A stretch of 64,000 bases of DNA from Pantoea nemavictus (lineage in GTDB: Bacteria > Pseudomonadota > Gammaproteobacteria > Enterobacterales > Enterobacteriaceae), in contig NZ_JBBGZW010000002.1 in NCBI RefSeq assembly GCF_037479095.1, forward strand, positions 434,001 through 498,000, read 5' to 3'. The position numbers and the translations under genes are program-made. The notes below the pieces were generated by a model. It was not told where the DNA came from, searched no databases, and was given only the letters and a program-made list of their open reading frames with translations. Below, one piece after another: positions 35,295 through 43,831 of the stretch. The number at the start of each line of letters is the position of its first letter. Positions within the stretch are counted from its first letter, which is position 1.

Positions 35295-37991
35295 TTAAGC
35301 TACGCGCCAGCCGCGCGTCAGCTGTTTTTCTATCTCCACCAGCACGAAGATCCCAGCACTGACCGCCAGCGAAATCAGCCAATACTTCAGCGGCAGCGGC
35401 GCGGTGCCGAACAGGGTGTTCATCAGCGGAACATAGATAATCATCGCCTGCAGCGCTATCAGCACCACGGTTACCAGCCAGATGCCGCGATTTTTCAGTA
35501 AGCCGGCATCGAGTGAGAATCCATCGCTGTTGCGGCAGTTCAACATGTAAGCCCACTGCGCGGTCACCAGCATCTGCAGCAGCACGGTGCGGATGAATTC
35601 CGGTGAGTAGCCGCGCGGCTGGAGCCAGGCTTCCAGCACAAAGGCGCTAATCGAGATCAGCAGGCCGACGAAAATCACGCGCCAGATCGCATACCCATCC
35701 ATCACGTGGCTGCGAGCATTGCGCGGTGGTCGACGCATGATGTTGCGCTCTGCCGGTTCGAATGCCAAACCAAACGACAGCGTTGCCGAGGTCGCCATAT
35801 TCATCCACAAAATCTGTACCGGCGTCAGCGGCAGCAGGTTGCCCATCAAAATCGCAATGATGATCAACAACCCCTGGGCGAGGTTGGTCGGCATGATAAA
35901 CAGAATGGTTTTCTTCAGGTTATCGTAGACGCGACGCCCCTCTTTCACCGCTGCGGCGATGGTAGCGAAGTTGTCATCGGCGAGGATCATATCCGCCGCC
36001 TCTTTGGTCACTTCGGTGCCTTTGATGCCCATGGCGATACCGACGTTGGCCTGCTTCAGCGCAGGCGCATCATTGACGCCATCACCGGTCATGCCGACGA
36101 TCTCACCGCTGCTCGCCAGCGCTTTCACCAGGCGCAACTTATGCTCGGGACTGGTACGCGCAAAGATGTCATATTCACGCGCCGCCACGCCCAGTGCGGC
36201 ATCGTCCATGTGCTCCAGCTGATAACCGGTGATGGCGGCATCGCTGTTGCCAATGCCCAGCATCTGCCCAATCGCCATCGCCGTTTCCGGGTGATCGCCG
36301 GTGATCATCTTCACGCGGATGCCCGCCTGCTGGCAATCACGCACGGCGCTAATCGCTTCCGGACGTGGCGGATCCATCATGCACGCCAGGCCAAGCATCT
36401 TCATGCCGTTACGTAGATCAGCGTGGTCGATATGATGCTGCGCTTCCGGCAGCCAGCGCCACGCGGCGGCGACGGTGCGTAATCCTTCGCTGGCGTAGGT
36501 GGTAATTGACGCTTCCCAATAGCGGCGATCAATGACTTCCGCTTCTTCAGCGCCCTGCTGCTGCTGACACAGCGACAGCAACACATCGGGCGCGCCGGTC
36601 ATCAGCAGGCAAGGTTTACCGTCAATCAGGCAGCTCACCGCCATGTATTTATAGGCTGAGTCAAACGGCAGCTTGCTGAGGATCTGTACCTTGTCACTGT
36701 GGATGCCCGCCTTAGCGGCCAGCACTTTCAGCGCCCCTTCGGTTGGCCCGCCGACAATGCCCCAGTTGCCATTGGCATCCTGCCGCAGCTGACTTTCATT
36801 ACAGATATCCACCACCTGCAAAAAGCCCTGCATTAACGCATCATTGTGCTCGCCGGCTTCAAGCGTAAACTCGCCTGTGGGTTCATAGCTGTTACCGCTG
36901 ATGCGCCACTGGCTATTCGCCAGCACCACCGCTTTCACCGTCATCTCGTTCATGGTCAGCGTGCCGGTTTTATCCGAGCAAATCACCGTCATCGCCCCGA
37001 GGGTTTCTACGGTTGGCAGCTTACGAATGATGGCGTGATTACGCGCCATGGATTGCACGCCAAGCGACAGAATAATCGAAATGATCGCCGGTAAACCTTC
37101 CGGAACGGCCGCAACCGCCAGGCTAATCACCGACAGCAGCAACTCGGCGATGGCGATGTCGCGCAGCAGATAACCAAACACGAACAGCGCCACCATCATC
37201 AACATGATGATGGCGAAGATGGCTTTACCGAGCTTATCAATCTGCACCAGCAGCGGTGTTTTCGCCTCTTCGATGGAGGAGATCATCGCATTGATGTGGC
37301 CCAGCTCGGTATCGCCGCCGGTGGCGATAACCACACCCAGCGCGGTTCCCGAGCTGACCGTGGTACCGGAATAGGCCAGGTTCAGGCGATCGCCAAGCCC
37401 CTTTTCGCCTTCAAGTGCCAGCGTGTTCTTCGACACCACCGTTGACTCGCCGGTCAGAATCGCTTCTTCGACGCGCAGATTGTGCACCTCAAACAGGCGT
37501 AAATCGGCCGGGATTTTGTCTCCAGGACGCAACATCACCACATCGCCCACCACCAGATCCTGCGTGGCAAGCGTCATCTGCTGGCCGTCACGCAACACCA
37601 TGGCATCGCTCGACATCATGTTCTGGATGCTTTTTAACGACTTCTCAGCATTATTTTCCTGGATGAAACCGATCATGGCATTGATAACGGCAACGCCAAG
37701 AATGACAAAGGTATCGACCCAGTGGCCCATCACGGCGGTGACCACCGCCGCCGCCAGCAGGATGTAGATCAATACATCTTTGAAATGCGCGACGAAACGC
37801 ATAAACAGCGACTTTTCGGCTTTTTGCGGCAGCACGTTAGGCCCGTTGGTCGCTAACCTGTGCTGCGCATCACTGCTGCTCAACCCCGCGGGAGAGCTAT
37901 TTATTGCTTTAAATACGGCGGCGTTATCCTGCTGATAATAGGGACGCGCGGATGCCTCCGGACGTTTTGGCTGAATAGGAATAACGGTCAT
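35295..37991 (-). CDS. P2-type cation-transporting ATPase, module 1
   Basis: This 898-residue inner-membrane pump has a cation-ATPase N-terminal domain, phosphorylation motif CSDKTGTLT with Asp340, TGDGVNDAPAL, and the M4 motif PEGLP typical of P2A (SERCA-like) pumps. Compared from memory with SERCA, the M5 segment reads PTNLAQG (Gln where Glu771 ligates calcium) and M6 reads MNMATSA (Ser where Asp800 lies), so a classical calcium site is not conserved. The transported ion is unknown. It diverges from a small membrane gene, an adaptor and an RND pump. A second copy lies at 43832-46519. Confidence 0.88.
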   Translation of the reverse strand: MTVIPIQPKRPEASARPYYQQDNAAVFKAINSSPAGLSSSDAQHRLATNGPNVLPQKAEKSLFMRFVAHFKDVLIYILLAAAVVTAVMGHWVDTFVILGVAVINAMIGFIQENNAEKSLKSIQNMMSSDAMVLRDGQQMTLATQDLVVGDVVMLRPGDKIPADLRLFEVHNLRVEEAILTGESTVVSKNTLALEGEKGLGDRLNLAYSGTTVSSGTALGVVIATGGDTELGHINAMISSIEEAKTPLLVQIDKLGKAIFAIIMLMMVALFVFGYLLRDIAIAELLLSVISLAVAAVPEGLPAIISIILSLGVQSMARNHAIIRKLPTVETLGAMTVICSDKTGTLTMNEMTVKAVVLANSQWRISGNSYEPTGEFTLEAGEHNDALMQGFLQVVDICNESQLRQDANGNWGIVGGPTEGALKVLAAKAGIHSDKVQILSKLPFDSAYKYMAVSCLIDGKPCLLMTGAPDVLLSLCQQQQGAEEAEVIDRRYWEASITTYASEGLRTVAAAWRWLPEAQHHIDHADLRNGMKMLGLACMMDPPRPEAISAVRDCQQAGIRVKMITGDHPETAMAIGQMLGIGNSDAAITGYQLEHMDDAALGVAAREYDIFARTSPEHKLRLVKALASSGEIVGMTGDGVNDAPALKQANVGIAMGIKGTEVTKEAADMILADDNFATIAAAVKEGRRVYDNLKKTILFIMPTNLAQGLLIIIAILMGNLLPLTPVQILWMNMATSATLSFGLAFEPAERNIMRRPPRNARSHVMDGYAIWRVIFVGLLISISAFVLEAWLQPRGYSPEFIRTVLLQMLVTAQWAYMLNCRNSDGFSLDAGLLKNRGIWLVTVVLIALQAMIIYVPLMNTLFGTAPLPLKYWLISLAVSAGIFVLVEIEKQLTRGWRVA

Positions 37992-38074
37992 AATTAACCC
38001 CGTGCGATTGAGTTGAATATAAAAAAGCGTGCAAAAATAAAACGCATACTTTAATTATAATTTTCAGCAGCGTA

Positions 38075-38088
38075 ATGACCGGGGTCAT
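38075..38088. promoter_or_regulatory. 14-bp palindrome in the module 1 divergent promoter region
   Basis: ATGACCGGGGTCAT is a perfect palindrome in the 240-bp region between the ATPase and the small membrane gene. The half-site AATGACC recurs in the hairpin at 38411-38440. An operator is possible; no regulator gene is adjacent. Confidence 0.4.
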
Positions 38089-38231
38089 GTTTTTATCTAT
38101 TTTGAAGTGCAATGCTAATAGCGACAGCACTGGTTACATGGTGTTATTATTTGGAATTCCAATAAAAACTTATCGAAATTTTAATCTCAGGCAACCAAGA
38201 AAATAGTCTATTATCAACATGGAGAATTATT

Positions 38232-38351
38232 TTGAATAAAAAAGATAAACTGACAATTCCAATTATTATCTCCTTTATTTTCATTACTCTAGCATCAGCC
38301 ACTATTATCGGTTTTTTTACTTACATTATTGCTTCACGCATGGCAGGATAA
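38232..38351 (+). CDS. 39-residue single-helix membrane protein
   Basis: A TTG start at 38232 sits 7 bp after GGAG and opens a 39-codon frame. It begins LNKKDKLTIPIIISFIFITL, with the TTG read as Met at initiation, and ends IIGFFTYIIASRMAG. One hydrophobic helix spans about residues 8-33. Its C-terminal pattern GFFTYxxxS resembles the end of the 92-residue protein at the same place in module 2 (GLFTYAVVS), which supports it as a real gene. It may be a small regulatory subunit of the neighbouring ATPase or RND pump. Confidence 0.55.
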   Translation: MNKKDKLTIPIIISFIFITLASATIIGFFTYIIASRMAG

Positions 38352-38410
38352 TTAAACCAACCATCACACCCTAATTAAACAGACGTTAAACGCCGTTAAT
38401 TTGATCCAAT

Positions 38411-38440
38411 TAATGACCCTTACCTTGCGGAGGGTCATTA
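38411..38440 (+). other. Perfect 10-bp stem hairpin upstream of adaptor gene 1
   Basis: TAATGACCCT (38411-38420) and AGGGTCATTA (38431-38440) form a perfect stem with a 10-nt loop, followed by TTTC. It could terminate the small upstream gene or attenuate the adaptor-RND operon, and it contains the AATGACC half-site seen in the upstream palindrome. Confidence 0.5.
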
Positions 38441-38497
38441 TTTCATCGTCGACATCATGGCATATTCCTGCCCCTTCTTACTTATTGAGGCAGGGGC

Positions 38498-39586
38498 ATG
38501 AATAATTGGCCAGTGCTGGGCGCACTTCTAATTTGTTTGATTTTAATTGGCTGTGACAATAAAAGCGGTGAAGAAACGGTCACACCTCGGGTAATTAAAG
38601 CACTTACGCTGAGTGAAAATACCACTGAGCAATTAAGGGTATTTCCAGCGCGCATCACTGCCGGTGATTATACCGAACTGGCGTTCAAACGTGCCGGTCG
38701 GCTGGCGCATCTGCAGGTGCGTGAAGGTAGCCATGTCAAAGCGGGCGATGTCATTGGCATGTTGATTGATACTGATGCGCAGCTGCGGGTCAACGATCAG
38801 CAGAACAAACTCCAGCTGGCAGAACGCCAGTATCAGCGCTTCCGCGCCTTATCAACGCGCAGTGCTGTGTCTCAAGCGGATATGGATCTGCAAAAGGCGA
38901 ATCGTGATACTGCCGCCGTGGCGCTCAACATCGCCAAAGAGGAGCTGGATTACCATACCTTGCGCGCGCCTTTTGACGGCATCGTCTCCCGCGTCGTGTC
39001 ACAAAATCATCAGGTGGTTGCCGCCGGACAAACGGTGGCGGTGATCAGCCGTAACGATCTGCTGGATGTCATTTTCAGCGTGCCAGAAAACCTGTTCACC
39101 TCTCTTGAGGTGGAGAACGCCAGCTACCAGCCAGAGATCAGCCTGAACGCGCTGCCAGGACGCTCCTTTCGCGCAGCATATAAAGAGCATCGCGCAGAAG
39201 CTGATGCCGCCACGCTAACCTGGCAAGTGGTGCTGACTATGCCGCGCCCGGCGGATTTACCGCAGGTGAGCGGACTCAGCGGTACGGTGAAAGTGCAGAT
39301 GCACAACCTGCCAACCGCCAGCGCAACGCCGCTGCTGCGTGTGCCGGCCAACGCGGTGTTCAACCCCGATCGTAGCCTGCCGAATCAGCCTTATGTGTGG
39401 TTGATTAGCGGTGAAGGCGATGTGCTTAACGTCCAGCTGCAACCCGTGGTGTTGGGCAATCTGAGTGCGCAGGGCATCGAAATCATCTCCGGGCTGAAAG
39501 TGGGCGATCGCATTGTGGTCGCGGGGGTGAGCGATCTGCGTGATGGTCAGGCGGTGCGCCTGTGGACCCGCGAGCGAGGTCTCTAA
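38498..39586 (+). CDS. RND efflux periplasmic adaptor lipoprotein, module 1
   Basis: This 362-residue membrane-fusion protein bridges the RND pump to an outer-membrane channel, probably TolC. The signal peptide ends in a lipobox (LIGC, Cys at about 19), so it is lipid-anchored. HlyD-like segments follow: FPARITAGDYTELAFKRAGR, a coiled-coil hairpin (about 90-150) and the lipoyl half GQTVAVISRNDLLDVIFSVP. Its stop overlaps the RND start by one base (TAATG). It is about equally similar in layout to the module 2 adaptor. Confidence 0.9.
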   Translation: MNNWPVLGALLICLILIGCDNKSGEETVTPRVIKALTLSENTTEQLRVFPARITAGDYTELAFKRAGRLAHLQVREGSHVKAGDVIGMLIDTDAQLRVNDQQNKLQLAERQYQRFRALSTRSAVSQADMDLQKANRDTAAVALNIAKEELDYHTLRAPFDGIVSRVVSQNHQVVAAGQTVAVISRNDLLDVIFSVPENLFTSLEVENASYQPEISLNALPGRSFRAAYKEHRAEADAATLTWQVVLTMPRPADLPQVSGLSGTVKVQMHNLPTASATPLLRVPANAVFNPDRSLPNQPYVWLISGEGDVLNVQLQPVVLGNLSAQGIEIISGLKVGDRIVVAGVSDLRDGQAVRLWTRERGL

Positions 39587-42500
39587 TGCGCCTGCTGGAA
39601 CAATTTATTAAATACCCGATTCGCAGCTGGCTGGTGATCCTGCTGCTGGGCGTGGGCGGCATTTTTGCACTGCTTAATATTGGCCGCCTGGAAGATCCGC
39701 TGTTCACCATCAAATCCGCGGTGATCGTCACGCATTATCCCGGTGCCTCGGCGCAACAGGTGGAAGAGGAAGTGACGCTACCGCTGGAAAATGCCTTGCA
39801 GCGACTGCCCGCGCTCGACAGCGTTAGCTCAATCTCAAGCAACGGCTTGTCGCAGATTACCGTCTCGATTCACAGCCACTATCGGGCCGCCGAATTGCCC
39901 CAGGTGTGGGATGAGTTGCGTCGGCGCGTCGGCGATGCCACGCGCCAGTTTCCGCCTGGCGTCAGCGCCCCGCTGGTGAATGACGATTTTGGCGATGTTT
40001 ACGGTTACTTCTTCACGATTTCCGGCGAAAACTTCACCAATAGCGAGCTGCGTACCTACGCCGATCAGCTGCGGCGCGAGCTGAATCTGGTGCCCGGTGT
40101 GGCGAAAGTGGCGATTGCCGGCATCGAGCAGGAGCAAGTCAACATCACGCTCTCCAGCCAGAAAATGGCGGCGCTGAGTATTACGCCACAGCGCGTGGCC
40201 GCCCTGCTCAGCAGCGTCAATGCCGTTTCTGATGCCGGGCAGATTCGTATCGGTAATGAAGCGATCCGCTTCCATCCCACCGGTGAATTCCAATCGTTAG
40301 ATGAAATCAGCGCGTTGCCCATCTCGGTGCCCGGTAGCCGCCAGCAGGTGTTGTTGCGTGATATCGCCACCGTCAGCTATGGCGTTACCGAGCAGCCGGG
40401 TAATCTCTATCACGCCAATGGACACGCCGCGCTGGCGATGGGCGTCTCCTTCGCGCCCGGCGTCAACGTGATTGACGTCGGCGATGCGCTGAGCGCCAAA
40501 ATCCAGCAGCACCAGCAGGCCAAACCGCTTGGCCTCTCTCTGCAGGTGTTTTATAACCAGGCGCAGGAAGTGAAGCAGTCGGTTGATGGCTTCATCAATA
40601 ACTTCCTGATGGCGCTGGCGATTGTGGTGGGAACGCTGCTGCTGTTTATGGGCGTGCGCAGCGGCATGGTTATCGCCGCCTCGCTGGCGCTCAACGTGCT
40701 TGGCACGCTGTTGATCATGTATCTGTTTAAGCTGGAGTTGCAGCGGGTATCGCTGGGTGCGCTGATCATCTCGCTCAGCATGCTGGTGGATAACGCCATC
40801 GTGGTGGTGGAAGGCATCAAGGTCGATCGCCAGCGCGGCAAGCCGTTGCAACAAGCGATGATGCAGATGGTGAAACGCAGCGCGCTGCCGCTGCTTGGCG
40901 CCACGGTGATTGCCATCATCGCCTTTGCGCCCATTGGTTTATCGCAGGATTCCACCGGCGAGTACTGTAAATCACTGTTCCAGGTGTTGCTGATTTCACT
41001 GCTGCTGAGCTGGCTCACCGCGCTAACGCTGACGCCGATATTCGTGCAGTGGATCGACGGTCATCAGGCGATCGGCAAAGAAACCGCACAGCCCTATCAG
41101 GGCATGCTGTTCCGCCTGTATCGCCGCGTGCTCACCACGCTGCTGCGTTTTCGCCTCACCACGCTGGTGCTGATGGCCGCTTGCCTGGCGATGTCGGTTT
41201 ATGGTTTTGGCTACGTAAAGCAGAACTTTTTCCCCGCCTCTAATACGCCGATTTTCTTTACCGACCTATGGCTGCCGTATGGCACTGACATCAACTACAC
41301 GGCGCAGACGGCGCGTGAGATCGAAGGTTGGATCAATCAGCAGCCGGGCGTTGTCAGCACCGTGACCACCATCGGCCAGGGCGCGATGCGTTTTACCCTG
41401 ACCTACGACGCCACACGTCAGTACAGCAATTACGGGCAGATTATGGTGCGCGTTCAGGATGCTAAGCAGTTGGCAGTGCTGGCGCAGCACACTGAACAGC
41501 ACATTAGGCAGCACTTCCCGCAGGTAACCGAGCGCATCAAACGCATTAATTTTGGTAGCGCCAGCGATAGCGCGATTGCGCTGCGCGTAACCGGCCCCGA
41601 TCCGATTACTCTGCGCCAGATTGCCAGCCAGATTGATGATATTTTCCTTGCTGAAGGCAGCGCCTTTGCGCCGCGTAACGACTGGCAGGCGCGCAGCAAA
41701 GTGATTCGTCCACAGTACTCGCCGCTGCGTGGTCAGGAGTTGGGCGTGGATAAGCGCGATATTGATCAGGCGCTGCGCATCAACTTCAGCGGCGATAGCG
41801 TTGGCCTGCTGCGCGAAGGATCGCGGCTGATGCCGATCATGCTGCAAACGGCAGCGCAAGAGCGGCAGAATATCGATCATCTCGGCAATATTCAGGTATG
41901 GAGTCACACCCAGCAGCGTTATGTGCCGCTGGCTAACCTGGTGAGTGATTTCCGCCTCGAGTGGGAAGACCCGCTGATTATGCGCCGTGACCGTATGCGG
42001 GTGTTGACGGTGCAGACCGATCCCGATCCAACCAGTGGACGTACCGCGGCAGAGATTGTGGCACGCGTGCAGCCCGCTATTGAGCAGCTTAAGCTGCCAG
42101 CGGGCTATCATCTGGAATGGGGCGGTGAGCTGGAGAGTTCACGCGATGCCCAAAGCGGGCTGCTGGGTGCGCTGCCGCTGGGCTTCCTCGTGATGTTTGT
42201 GATTACGGTGCTGATGTTCAACTCGCTGCGCGATGCGCTGGCGATCTGGATCACCGTGCCGCTGGCGTTGATTGGTGTCACCTGCGGTTTCCTGCTAACT
42301 GGCATTCCGTTTGGTTTTATGGCGCTGATTGGTTTGCTGAGTTTATCTGGCATGCTGATTCGCAATGGCATCGTGCTGGTTGAGGAGACCCGCCAGCTGG
42401 CGCAGCGTCAGCCGTTGCAGCAAGCCATCCTCGACGCCGCCACCTCGCGTCTGCGCCCGATTTTGCTCACCGCATTCACCACCGTGCTCGGCCTGCTGCC

Positions 42501-42630
42501 ACTGCTGCGTGATGTGTTTTTCCAGAGCATGGCGGTGGTGATCATTTTCGGTCTGGGATTCGCCACCATCCTGACGCTGCTGGTGTTACCGGTGCTGTAT
42601 CAGAGTTTTCACCCAGCGAAAAAGCTTTAA
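39586..42630 (+). CDS. RND efflux pump permease, module 1
   Basis: This 1014-residue inner-membrane pump of the HAE1 (AcrB-like) family has 12 predicted helices and two periplasmic porter domains. The transmembrane-4 motif is MLVDNAIVVVEG (Asp402-Asn403), where AcrB has Asp407-Asp408. The transmembrane-10 motif is GMLIRNGIVLVEE with Arg926 in the place of AcrB Lys940. The proton-relay set is therefore changed but self-consistent, and both copies share it. The ATG at 39586 is coupled to the adaptor. No outer-membrane factor gene follows. Confidence 0.92.
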   Translation: MRLLEQFIKYPIRSWLVILLLGVGGIFALLNIGRLEDPLFTIKSAVIVTHYPGASAQQVEEEVTLPLENALQRLPALDSVSSISSNGLSQITVSIHSHYRAAELPQVWDELRRRVGDATRQFPPGVSAPLVNDDFGDVYGYFFTISGENFTNSELRTYADQLRRELNLVPGVAKVAIAGIEQEQVNITLSSQKMAALSITPQRVAALLSSVNAVSDAGQIRIGNEAIRFHPTGEFQSLDEISALPISVPGSRQQVLLRDIATVSYGVTEQPGNLYHANGHAALAMGVSFAPGVNVIDVGDALSAKIQQHQQAKPLGLSLQVFYNQAQEVKQSVDGFINNFLMALAIVVGTLLLFMGVRSGMVIAASLALNVLGTLLIMYLFKLELQRVSLGALIISLSMLVDNAIVVVEGIKVDRQRGKPLQQAMMQMVKRSALPLLGATVIAIIAFAPIGLSQDSTGEYCKSLFQVLLISLLLSWLTALTLTPIFVQWIDGHQAIGKETAQPYQGMLFRLYRRVLTTLLRFRLTTLVLMAACLAMSVYGFGYVKQNFFPASNTPIFFTDLWLPYGTDINYTAQTAREIEGWINQQPGVVSTVTTIGQGAMRFTLTYDATRQYSNYGQIMVRVQDAKQLAVLAQHTEQHIRQHFPQVTERIKRINFGSASDSAIALRVTGPDPITLRQIASQIDDIFLAEGSAFAPRNDWQARSKVIRPQYSPLRGQELGVDKRDIDQALRINFSGDSVGLLREGSRLMPIMLQTAAQERQNIDHLGNIQVWSHTQQRYVPLANLVSDFRLEWEDPLIMRRDRMRVLTVQTDPDPTSGRTAAEIVARVQPAIEQLKLPAGYHLEWGGELESSRDAQSGLLGALPLGFLVMFVITVLMFNSLRDALAIWITVPLALIGVTCGFLLTGIPFGFMALIGLLSLSGMLIRNGIVLVEETRQLAQRQPLQQAILDAATSRLRPILLTAFTTVLGLLPLLRDVFFQSMAVVIIFGLGFATILTLLVLPVLYQSFHPAKKL

Positions 42631-42644
42631 TGCTGACATGTCTG

Positions 42645-42668
42645 GAGGTCGCCATTTATGGCGACCTC
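42645..42668. repeat. Perfect palindrome, third copy of the GGTCGCCAT repeat
   Basis: GAGGTCGCCAT and ATGGCGACCTC form perfect 11-bp arms around TT, between the convergent RND gene and the AI-2E family gene. It matches one module of the repeats at 25815-25870 and 26679-26748 and may act as a bidirectional transcription barrier. Confidence 0.7.
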
Positions 42669-42679
42669 TGGCTCTGCTG

Positions 42680-43699
42680 CTACTCAACATCCTGATGTTG
42701 AGCACTGGCCAACAGTATTTTTTTCAACATAAAGGTCAGTGGAATCGCCAGGATCGCGCCAATAATACCGAGCAGCGCCTGCCAGATTAGAAATGCCAGC
42801 AGTTGTGTGGTCAGCGCCATATTCAGCCGCTTGCCTAATAACAACGGTTCAATCACTGAGCTTAGAATCAAATTCAACGCTACAAAGAATAGCGCAACCA
42901 CTAATGCTGTTTGCATATCAAATAACATATAACTCTGCAGAACTGGCGGGATGGCCGCCATAAACGATCCCAGCACCGGAATATAGTTGAATACAAACAT
43001 CAATACGCCCCAGAAAAAGGCGAATTTAAGCCCAAGCAAATGCGCACCGCCCCAGACAATAACGCCACCGAGGATACTGGTTAGAGTTTTTACCTGGGCA
43101 TAAACGATCACGCTTTGAATACCTTCTTCAAGCGCCACATAATAGACCTGGTATTTTCCCTCAGCCTGTTTACGCAAGAGTACTTTCAGGTTGCGCATTT
43201 CATACAACATGAAAAATAGCATCAGAAATACCATCAGCCACCAGGAAAGAATGCTGGGTATTTGCGTGAGAAATCCGGTAACGAAACGCACGACTGCGCC
43301 AGCATCAATAAAGGTCAGCATGTCATTCGGCGTTAAAACAATCCCCAAATGCGCAAAAGTTTGCGTCACCGGCTCAAAGCGTTCGGCCAGTAACTGCGGC
43401 GCCTGGCGGCTGAGCTGGATTAAATCGGGGGTTAAAACCGTGAGTTTGATGATGGTGAAGACAATCACTAATAACAACATCACGATCACCAGCAGTGACG
43501 ACAGCAGACGTGGAATGCGTTTCCTTTCCAGCCGCACGATCAGCGGATCGAGCATAATTGCCAGAAACAGAGAGAGCATCACCTGATTAATTAACGGCGA
43601 TGCCAGATAAATGCCGGTAAGAATTATGGTCAAGGTGGCGAGAATTAACAATACGCGCAGCAGCCTTGGCCATAAAGGAAACCCATTCAGTCCCATCAT
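42680..43699 (-). CDS. AI-2E family transporter (TqsA/PerM-like)
   Basis: This 339-residue polytopic inner-membrane protein of the AI-2E transporter family (UPF0118) has about seven to eight helices. Conserved segments include FLAIMLDPLIVRLERKRIPR and a loop near VFNYIPVLGSFMAAIPPVL. Members export autoinducer-2 or act as cation/proton antiporters, so the substrate is open. Two adjacent start codons (43699 or 43696) cannot be told apart. It lies between the two ATPase/RND modules. Confidence 0.85.
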   Translation of the reverse strand: MMGLNGFPLWPRLLRVLLILATLTIILTGIYLASPLINQVMLSLFLAIMLDPLIVRLERKRIPRLLSSLLVIVMLLLVIVFTIIKLTVLTPDLIQLSRQAPQLLAERFEPVTQTFAHLGIVLTPNDMLTFIDAGAVVRFVTGFLTQIPSILSWWLMVFLMLFFMLYEMRNLKVLLRKQAEGKYQVYYVALEEGIQSVIVYAQVKTLTSILGGVIVWGGAHLLGLKFAFFWGVLMFVFNYIPVLGSFMAAIPPVLQSYMLFDMQTALVVALFFVALNLILSSVIEPLLLGKRLNMALTTQLLAFLIWQALLGIIGAILAIPLTFMLKKILLASAQHQDVE

Positions 43700-43794
43700 A
43701 AAGATCCTTCATCCTATACAAAATGTATTATAGAGAAAAACCTATCCGCTGGGACTTGTTTGAGGTCAAACCGCCTATTATTGCCCGATAAATT

Positions 43795-43817
43795 CAGGCC
43801 GGTAGTAAACCGGCCTG
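43795..43817 (-). terminator. Hairpin after P-type ATPase 2
   Basis: A perfect 8-bp stem CAGGCCGG/CCGGCCTG with a 7-nt loop lies 15 bp after the ATPase stop and is followed by AATTTA on the minus strand. Confidence 0.6.
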
Positions 43818-43831
43818 AATGTCACGCGCGA

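Noticed and set aside
35295..37991. MgtA magnesium transporter
   Set aside because: Its length is similar, but the motifs (PEGLP, SDKTGT with the P2A pattern) differ from the P3B-type MgtA.
41266..42111. 281-codon open frame antisense to RND pump 1
   Set aside because: The RND gene is certain on the plus strand, and the antisense product has no recognisable features.
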